Shown in pieces: positions 5,447 through 10,099 of a stretch of DNA of 10,099 nucleotides. A program made the translations under genes and the position numbers. Numbering within the stretch: position 1 is the first letter of the stretch; every line of letters begins with the position of its first letter. The stretch covers positions 1 through 10,099 of the forward strand of contig JAENXB010000095.1 of the NCBI GenBank assembly GCA_016649785.1, given 5' to 3'. Origin of the DNA: Flavobacteriaceae bacterium. GTDB lineage: Bacteria > Bacteroidota > Bacteroidia > Flavobacteriales > Flavobacteriaceae. The notes below the pieces were generated by a model that saw only the letters and a program-made list of their open reading frames with translations, searched no databases and was not told where the DNA came from.

Positions 5447-6625
5447 CAACCAAATAAGCAATCCGCAGGAAATTACAGACAGGCCAATCATTACATTCCA
5501 GGTAAACGCATAACCAAATTTACTTATCAGTTGCATTCCGGAATTATGGCCAAAAATGTGGCTTACCGAAAAAGCGATACTGTAAAGGGCCATATATGAA
5601 CCTTGTTTTCCACGATCAGATCTATGCAGGGCAAAGCTGTTTGAAAACGGAAATGCGATCATTTCTCCCAGGGTCATAAATAATATCCCAACCAGAAGAA
5701 TCCCGATCCAACCTGTAGAATTAATCGCCACAAAACTCAGTCCTACCAATAATGTTCCGGAAATCACATGAATTATAACAGAGCGTTGGCGGTTTTCAAG
5801 GTATTTGATCAAAGGCATTTCCAGCAAAAATATCAATAACCCGTTAAGACCGAGTAATAACCCTATCTCAAATTCAGAAAGCCCATGCTTTTCAGCATAA
5901 AATAAGGGCATGGTCGAAAAATATTGGAGGAATATAAATCCGAACAAGATCATCGCTGCAATAAAAATAAGATAAGGTTTGTCATTTAAAACTGCCTGCG
6001 GGTTCAATTTGATTTCCTTGACGTTTTCTATCGCTCTCTTGGGATGAAGGAGCTTTAACAGTAAAATCCCTGCGGCAAAACAAGTGATTCCGTCTACCCA
6101 GAACAAGCCGCTGTAACCCGTCCCGGCAATAATCAATCCGCCTACGGCAGGTCCTGCCGCAAAACCGAGATTTATGGCAAGACGAATCAGGGTGATGGAT
6201 CGCGTGCGGTTTTGGGGTTTACTATAAGCGCTTATTGCGACAAATACCGCGGGCCTAAAAGTATCAGCTACCAGCATTACCAGGAAGATACCTGTGCAAA
6301 TTCCCCAAAATGAAACAGGGAACTGCAACAAAATAAAAAGGATTGAAGATATCAGTAAACTTCCGGCCATGGTTTTATAATGTCCTATGGAATCTACCAG
6401 TTTTCCCCCCAGCCAGGAACCCGCCACCGAACCTAAACCGAAAAATGTAAGGATCCAACCCACTTCTTCCAGTGAAAAACCCCTGCTTTTGGTGAGATAA
6501 AGCGAAAGAAACGGAATAACCATAGTCCCGGCACGGTTGATAAAAGTGATTAGCGCCAACAGCCAAACCTCTCTTCTTAGGTCGCTGAAAGAGCCAATAT
6601 AATACCGGAAAAATTTCTGAAACAT
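5411..6625 (-). CDS. MFS transporter (drug/H+ antiporter-like, about 12 TM)
   Basis: The 404-residue protein consists of closely spaced hydrophobic helices throughout, a length and layout typical of 12-TM major facilitator proteins. The N-terminal INRAGTMVIPFLSLYLT (29-45) and the loop 2-3 signature GGKLVDSIGHYKT (73-85) fit the DHA1 drug-efflux branch, near MdtH/YfkF-like members. Helix 5 carries the glycine-rich stretch NLGFAAGPAVGG, as in antiporters. The substrate cannot be told from the sequence; export of a small molecule from the cytoplasm is likely. The cytoplasmic mid-loop contains HPKRAIENVKEIKLNPQ. It is transcribed alone from a near-ideal -7 box at 6643-6650, divergent from the DUF1684 gene. 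Its 3' end runs 36 bp into the convergent hydrolase-fold gene and no terminator is seen. Confidence 0.92.
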   Translation of the reverse strand: MFQKFFRYYIGSFSDLRREVWLLALITFINRAGTMVIPFLSLYLTKSRGFSLEEVGWILTFFGLGSVAGSWLGGKLVDSIGHYKTMAGSLLISSILFILLQFPVSFWGICTGIFLVMLVADTFRPAVFVAISAYSKPQNRTRSITLIRLAINLGFAAGPAVGGLIIAGTGYSGLFWVDGITCFAAGILLLKLLHPKRAIENVKEIKLNPQAVLNDKPYLIFIAAMILFGFIFLQYFSTMPLFYAEKHGLSEFEIGLLLGLNGLLIFLLEMPLIKYLENRQRSVIIHVISGTLLVGLSFVAINSTGWIGILLVGILFMTLGEMIAFPFSNSFALHRSDRGKQGSYMALYSIAFSVSHIFGHNSGMQLISKFGYAFTWNVMIGLSVISCGLLIWLLFLLKKERINE

Positions 6626-6642
6626 TTTGAATTAATAAGATT

Positions 6643-6650
6643 CAAAACTA
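6643..6650 (-). promoter_or_regulatory. -7 promoter box for the MFS transporter gene
   Basis: Read on the - strand it is TAGTTTTG, an exact match to TAnnTTTG, 17 nt before the ATG. This predicts a leader of only about 10 nt. The -33 region has no TTTG. Confidence 0.5.
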
Positions 6651-6688
6651 AACAAATTTCAGCAGCAATTATTTTTTTTAAATCGGAA

Positions 6689-6718
6689 GTTGACCTTGGA
6701 AAAAATAACCCAATTTTG
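6689..6718 (+). promoter_or_regulatory. Promoter for the DUF1684 gene
   Basis: GTTG (6689-6692) and CAATTTTG (6711-6718) are each one base away from the Bacteroidota -33 (TTTG) and -7 (TAnnTTTG) elements, with 18 bp between them. Transcription would then start near 6724, which favours the ATG at 6738 over the one at 6723 and rules out a TTG at 6690. Confidence 0.45.
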
Positions 6719-6737
6719 TAAAATGAAACTTATAAAA

Positions 6738-7352
6738 ATGAAACGAATTATTTTGATCTTTTTACTGGGAAGTATGATAAATGCTTATGCCCAATCCTCC
6801 GACAAAATTAAAAGCATTGAGGAATTTCAGTTCCAAATTAATGCCGATTTCAAAAATCCCGAGGAATCTCCACTTTCCGCTAAAGATTTGAAGAATTTTG
6901 AAGGATTGGAATTTTTTGATATCGATACTAGTTTTATCCTGACAGCGCAGTTTGTGCGAACTCCGGCCGAGGCTCCTTTTGAGATGCCCACCACCACCGA
7001 TAGAAAGCCGATTTACGTAAAATATGGGGAAGTATATTTTCAACTTAAGGCTAAAACTATTAAGCTAAATATCTATCAAAATCAGGAATTAATCAAAAAG
7101 CCTGAATATGTGGACTATTTATTTTTGCCTTTTACAGATATGACGAATGGCGAAACCACCTACTCCGGCGGACGATATTTGGACATAAGGAAACCGGAGG
7201 GTGATTCCATAATTCTGGATTTCAATAAAGCGTACAATCCATATTGTGCCTATAACGGGAAATATTCCTGTCCTGTTCCCCCGTCTGAAAACCATTTGGC
7301 TGATGAAATTCCGGTTGGGGTTAAGGCTTTTAGTAAAAATTCAAAATTCTAG
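6738..7352 (+). CDS. DUF1684 family exported protein
   Basis: Taken from the ATG at 6738 the protein has 204 residues with a clean signal peptide (MKRIILIFLLGSMINAYAQ). Its C-terminal half carries the DUF1684 hallmarks: FLPFTDMTNGETTYSGGRYLD (about 129-149), DFNKAYNPYCAYNGKYSCPVPPSEN (161-185) with Cys170 and Cys178, and IPVGVKAF (191-198) near the end. The function of this family is not established; it is widespread in Bacteroidota and Actinobacteria. An in-frame ATG at 6723 would add MKLIK before the signal peptide; the likely promoter lies too close to it. The protein probably acts in the periplasm. It is transcribed alone, with its promoter divergent from that of the MFS gene. No clear terminator follows; the repeat island begins right behind it. 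Confidence 0.9.
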   Translation: MKRIILIFLLGSMINAYAQSSDKIKSIEEFQFQINADFKNPEESPLSAKDLKNFEGLEFFDIDTSFILTAQFVRTPAEAPFEMPTTTDRKPIYVKYGEVYFQLKAKTIKLNIYQNQELIKKPEYVDYLFLPFTDMTNGETTYSGGRYLDIRKPEGDSIILDFNKAYNPYCAYNGKYSCPVPPSENHLADEIPVGVKAFSKNSKF

Positions 7353-7373
7353 TTTCAGGATTCAAAATTTAAA

Positions 7374-7405
7374 ATTCAGAAATTAAAAACCGGCATTCTT
7401 TGTTC
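7374..7405 (+). repeat. 32-bp direct repeat, copy 1
   Basis: It begins ATTCAGAAATT and continues through CGGCATTCTTTGTTC. It aligns without gaps to 7542-7573 at 25 of 32 positions. The repeated core is CGGCAT followed by CTTTG/CCTTG. Confidence 0.5.
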
Positions 7406-7476
7406 ATAAATTCTTTTGTTTGAAACTCTGTTTTTTCACCCATTTGCCGTAACCTAAGTTTTGCGCCCTTATATGT

Positions 7477-7518
7477 TTTGCGCGCTTTGTGTTTGTATTT
7501 CTTTGCGCGCTTTGCGTG
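7477..7518 (+). repeat. TTTGCGCGCTTTG direct repeats
   Basis: TTTGCGCGCTTTGTG (7477-7491) and TTTGCGCGCTTTGCG (7502-7516) agree at 14 of 15 bases with a 25-bp period; a decayed third copy, TTTTGCGCCC, begins at 7459. The core GCGCGC is palindromic. CTTTGCG-rich phrases of this kind are, from memory, frequent between genes in flavobacteria. Confidence 0.55.
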
Positions 7519-7541
7519 AAAGCCCTAACAAGAAATTCAGA

Positions 7542-7573
7542 ATTCAGAACTCAAAATTCGGCATACCTTGTCC
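7542..7573 (+). repeat. 32-bp direct repeat, copy 2
   Basis: It begins ATTCAGAACTC and continues through CGGCATACCTTGTCC. It is the partner of 7374-7405, 168 bp downstream. The two copies flank the TTTGCGCGC section as direct repeats. Confidence 0.5.
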
Positions 7574-7633
7574 TTAATTTTTTTTAAATTATCAGAATTT
7601 CACTTGAAGTAACCAGTAAAAATTTTGTAAAAT

Positions 7634-7693
7634 TATTCGTTCATTCATGGCTATAAAGCGTGTTTATGAGTTTAAGCCACGAATGAACGAATA
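7634..7693. repeat. Large imperfect hairpin (REP/MITE-like)
   Basis: The arms at 7634-7652 and 7675-7693 pair over 19 positions with a single mismatch (A7647 against C7680); the arm motif is ATTCGTTCATTC(A/G)TGGCT. The 22-nt loop holds a second small stem, ATAAA-GCGTG-TTTAT (7653-7667). It lies about 50 bp beyond the porin stop and could act as its transcription end or protect the mRNA 3' end, although the T-run after it on the - strand is poor. Confidence 0.65.
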
Positions 7694-7742
7694 TCCATTA
7701 TCGGGTTTAAATTTTGCACGGTTTATACCCAATTACATCAAT

Positions 7743-8840
7743 TTAAAAAGCGTAGACCACTGCCAATATAAAAGACGATAAGTTATCTATTGGAGCCAAG
7801 TCCTTGTCTATAAAAACATTTTCAGAAACGTTGTCCAGTCTTAGTTCAGGCTTAATGGATAGATTTCCAACAGAATAATTTCCTGTAAGGGTAAAATTCA
7901 CAGTACTTACATCGGCTCCATACACAGGCCCACCATCTTCAAGTTCTTTAAAATATTCGGCTCTAAGTCCTAAGGCAAAATTTTCAGCGGCTTTAATTTG
8001 AGGATACAAAGCGGCTCCATAAAATCCTGAGCCAGCGGTAGTGTTATAGGTAGTATTTAATCCAAGATAAAAGGCAGAGGTAATATCCCATCCGGTTGTT
8101 AGATCTATTTGGAAAGTCTCTTCCGAATCTGGCGCTTGTTCTCCATAGATCAGATTCAAATAAGCACTACCGGAATCATTGGAATATCCAAGTTGTCCTC
8201 CAAAAGAATAAAGGCCGATTGGATTAAATTCTGTCCAGTCTGTTGGATTCATAATTGCCAACATACCGCTCCAGTTGTCATTGAAAGCAAAATCTGCTTT
8301 AAGTCCGGTATGAGAAAATGGCCCGTAGGAAAACATATATGAAGTTGAATAGTTGAAGTTGCCCACCGGTGAAATTACCTCATAACCTAAAAATGTATTG
8401 AAGTTACCCAGGGTCAATTTAACTTTGTCGCTCACCATGTAATAACCATATAACTGGTTGATAATATTGGTTGAAGGTCCGGAAAGGAAAACGGCATCTT
8501 CCCCTCTTGGTCCAAAAACCAGATCGGCTACAAAACCAACTTTTTCCCCTTCATAACCTAAAATAATATTGGCCATTCCTATTGCAAAACCTGGATCGTT
8601 GGCAAAAGATGATGCGGGAGCTTGTGGAGAGCCAATAATTTCCCCATCTGAATCGGTTTCAAATTTATTGAGTCCGTTAAAATTGGTCCTGAAATAGGAA
8701 TCTACGGACCCACTTATGCTAATATTGGACAAAACACCTTCTACGTCTTCAGTTTCCTGTGCTGTAAGGGTATTATTTATCAAGCCAAAGCCGGTGATAA
8801 ATAAAATTATTCGGATATTTGTAAATGTGATTTGTTTCAT
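7743..8840 (-). CDS. Outer-membrane beta-barrel porin (OmpL-like, BBP2 type)
   Basis: The 365-residue protein has a signal peptide (MKQITFTNIRIILFITGFG... to about residue 28, TAQ). The mature part shows alternating polar and hydrophobic strands rich in Gly, Tyr and Asn, with the family pattern ISGSVDSYFRTNFN at the start, IILGYEGEKVGFVADLVFGPRGEDA, YGYYMVSDKVKLTLGNFNTFLGYEV, and FSYGPFSHTGLKADFAFNDNWSGMLAIMNPTDW. It ends in a terminal aromatic strand, SSFILAVVYAF, with Phe last as outer-membrane proteins need for BAM assembly. It probably lets small solutes through the outer membrane. It lies 108 bp downstream of amt on the same strand, a pairing that suggests a role in ammonium or nitrogen uptake; that role is inference. 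Confidence 0.88.
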   Translation of the reverse strand: MKQITFTNIRIILFITGFGLINNTLTAQETEDVEGVLSNISISGSVDSYFRTNFNGLNKFETDSDGEIIGSPQAPASSFANDPGFAIGMANIILGYEGEKVGFVADLVFGPRGEDAVFLSGPSTNIINQLYGYYMVSDKVKLTLGNFNTFLGYEVISPVGNFNYSTSYMFSYGPFSHTGLKADFAFNDNWSGMLAIMNPTDWTEFNPIGLYSFGGQLGYSNDSGSAYLNLIYGEQAPDSEETFQIDLTTGWDITSAFYLGLNTTYNTTAGSGFYGAALYPQIKAAENFALGLRAEYFKELEDGGPVYGADVSTVNFTLTGNYSVGNLSIKPELRLDNVSENVFIDKDLAPIDNLSSFILAVVYAF

Positions 8841-8904
8841 GATTTAAACTTTTTTGATTATTTGAAATGATTTGAACAAGGTTTTTATAATGAAAATTGC
8901 ACTT

Positions 8905-8935
8905 AGGAGCGCTCCACCAAGCGCTCCTTTTTATT
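8905..8935 (+). terminator. Hairpin with T-run oriented to the + strand, no cognate gene
   Basis: AGGAGCG (8905-8911) pairs with CGCTCCT (8922-8928), followed on the + strand by TTTTTATTTTT. On the - strand, where both flanking genes lie, the sequence after the stem is not T-rich. AGCGCTCC is also repeated directly (8908-8915, 8920-8927) and GGAGCGCTCC (8906-8915) is a perfect palindrome, so alternative folds exist. The rest of the 8841-8948 gap shows no clear promoter. Confidence 0.5.
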
Positions 8936-8948
8936 TTTATAAAATTGT

Positions 8949-10099
8949 TTAATATTTTTTCTCGGCCATCCCGAATTCGGCATAGGCATCCATTCCGTGT
9001 TCGTGAATATCCAGGCCTTCTCTTTCGCCCTGGCTATCCATTCGTATTCCCATTGTTTTCTTTATTGCATAGAAGATGATGAAAGCCGAAATACAGCAAA
9101 AAGCCCCAATTATTACTACGCCATACAACTGCGTAAAAAATTGATCTAAACCTGCCAGGTTACCAAAAACACCAACAGCCAGGGTGCCCCAAATTCCGCA
9201 AATAAGATGCACCGATACTGCACCCACAGGATCGTCAAGTTTTAGTTTATCAACTAGTGCTACCCCAAGAACAATTAAAACCCCGGCTATAAGACCAATA
9301 AAAATAGAATCCATTGGAGACATTTGATCTGCACCTGCGGTAATACCTACCAATCCGCCTAAAATCCCGTTCAGGAACATGGTAAGGTCATAATTCTTAT
9401 ACATAAATGTAGAGAACAAAAAGGCCGAGATCCCTCCCGCAGCGGCAGCAAGGCAGGTAGTAACGAGTGTTAATGAAGTTAGAGAGGGATCGGCAGATAA
9501 TACAGAACCACCATTAAATCCAAACCATCCCAGCCATAAAATAAAGACCCCGGCTGTGGCCAAAGGAATATTGTGGCCCGGAATTGCATGAGATGTTCCA
9601 TCCGCATCAAATTTTCCAATACGGGCTCCCAACAGGTAAATTCCTATTAAAGCGGCCCATCCGCCCACAGAATGAACAAGTGTGGAGCCTGCAAAATCGT
9701 AAAAACCTAATTCGTCCAGAAATCCGCCTCCCCATTTCCAGGATCCTGCAATAGGATATACAAAAGCCAGGTAGATTATGGCAAAAAGCATAAAGCTGGT
9801 AAGTTTAATTCTTTCGGCTACAGCACCCGATACGATGGTTGCAGCTGTTGCGGCAAACATTCCCTGAAACAGAAAATCTGTATAATAAGTATAGCCTTCA
9901 TTATAGGTTAAATCCAAAACCCCGTCCACCATTGGGGGGTGCAATCCAAAAAGTCCTATAAAATAATCGGGGATAACCCCATAGAGGAAAGAACCTGGAT
10001 ACATTAGGTTAAAGCCTATTAGACTGTATATCAACAATCCGATACAGATTATAAATACATTTTTAAATAAAATATTAATGGCATTTTTTTGACGTGTAA
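8949..10099 (-). CDS. amt: Ammonium transporter Amt, 5' end beyond the window
   Basis: The frame stays open to the right edge; the residues before an internal TTG at 10037 (TRQKNAINILFKNVFIICIG) are normal Amt sequence, so the true start lies outside. About 382 residues are visible, roughly from helix 1-2 to the C-terminus. The twin-histidine pore pair is present: FAGSTLVHSVGG (His codon about 9672-9674) and VGAVSVHLICGIWG (His codon about 9207-9209). Other Amt hallmarks are WLGWFGFNGGS and NGILGGLVGITAG. The cytoplasmic tail carries GLDIHEHGMDAYAEF, as in gated Amt proteins. It moves ammonium across the inner membrane as a trimer. No glnK gene is in view. The porin gene follows on the same strand. 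Confidence 0.97.
   Translation of the reverse strand, partial: TRQKNAINILFKNVFIICIGLLIYSLIGFNLMYPGSFLYGVIPDYFIGLFGLHPPMVDGVLDLTYNEGYTYYTDFLFQGMFAATAATIVSGAVAERIKLTSFMLFAIIYLAFVYPIAGSWKWGGGFLDELGFYDFAGSTLVHSVGGWAALIGIYLLGARIGKFDADGTSHAIPGHNIPLATAGVFILWLGWFGFNGGSVLSADPSLTSLTLVTTCLAAAAGGISAFLFSTFMYKNYDLTMFLNGILGGLVGITAGADQMSPMDSIFIGLIAGVLIVLGVALVDKLKLDDPVGAVSVHLICGIWGTLAVGVFGNLAGLDQFFTQLYGVVIIGAFCCISAFIIFYAIKKTMGIRMDSQGEREGLDIHEHGMDAYAEFGMAEKKY

Larger units (their letters stand above)
7353..7742. other. Gene-free intergenic island built of short repeats
   Basis: These 390 bases contain no credible gene. From left to right they hold ATTCAAAATT-type AT-rich sequence, a first copy of a 32-bp repeat, a GC-rich section with TTTGCGCGCTTTG repeats, a second copy of the 32-bp repeat, a T-run, and a large hairpin. 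The mix suggests accumulated non-coding repeat elements rather than a degraded gene; I see no transposase remnant. Confidence 0.6.

Noticed and set aside
6375..6566. 63-residue frame within the MFS gene on the same strand
   Set aside because: It is an alternative frame of the conserved N-terminal MFS region.
6762..7043. 93-residue - strand frame across the DUF1684 gene
   Set aside because: It is the complement of a well-supported gene and shows no domain of its own.
7459..7518. TTTGCGCGC repeats as a CRISPR array
   Set aside because: Units are only about 15 bp with a 10-bp gap, too short for repeat-spacer architecture, and no cas gene is present.
8897..9079. 60-residue + strand frame at the 3' end of amt
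   Set aside because: It starts near the hairpin but runs antisense to the conserved Amt tail; Arg/Pro/Phe-rich, not protein-like.
10035..10037. TTG as the start of amt
   Set aside because: The frame continues upstream to the window edge with typical Amt residues, so the gene is cut by the window and this codon is internal.

Overview
The window looks like chromosomal DNA of a member of the Bacteroidota, most likely a Flavobacteriaceae species. The evidence is the AT-rich composition with long A/T runs between genes, several -7 boxes of the Bacteroidota type (TAnnTTTG), a near absence of Shine-Dalgarno sites, and family content typical of flavobacteria (SigZ, an RhlE-type helicase, a DUF1684 lipo/periplasmic protein, and an Amt next to a beta-barrel porin). 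No rRNA, tRNA, CRISPR array, transposase or phage gene was seen.

Left part (1-1244, + strand). The 3' end of a TauE/SafE-type membrane protein gene enters from the left. It is followed by a 34-codon gene for an extremely cysteine-rich, metallothionein-like peptide (11 Cys in 34 residues), then a strong hairpin terminator, and then an ECF sigma factor of the SigZ type whose C-terminal tail carries CC and CxxC motifs. Upstream of the peptide gene is a 9-bp direct repeat containing CGTC, with exactly 20 bp between copies. This trio (repeat, thiol peptide, sigma factor with a Cys tail and no anti-sigma gene beside it) is the best candidate for an under-described metal or redox response module.

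Middle part (1246-3404, - strand). An RhlE-type DEAD-box RNA helicase gene overlaps a SAM-dependent methyltransferase gene by 4 bp. The second gene starts with TTG behind a rare clear Shine-Dalgarno site. The methyltransferase converges on sigZ with one base between the two stop codons.

Centre (3405-7352). A divergent control region of about 290 bp leads to a small DUF1328-like membrane protein with its own terminator. Next is an exported alpha/beta-hydrolase-fold protein whose nucleophile motif reads GLAEG instead of GxSxG, so it is probably a pseudo-enzyme. Its 3' end overlaps that of a convergent MFS transporter gene by 36 bp. The MFS gene is divergent from a DUF1684 gene.

Right part (7353-10099). 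A 390-bp gene-free island is built of several short intergenic repeat types, including a large imperfect hairpin. It is followed on the - strand by an outer-membrane porin gene and an ammonium transporter gene (amt, cut by the right edge). These two probably act together in nitrogen uptake across the outer and inner membranes. Between them lies a hairpin with a T-run that points to the + strand, where no gene is visible.
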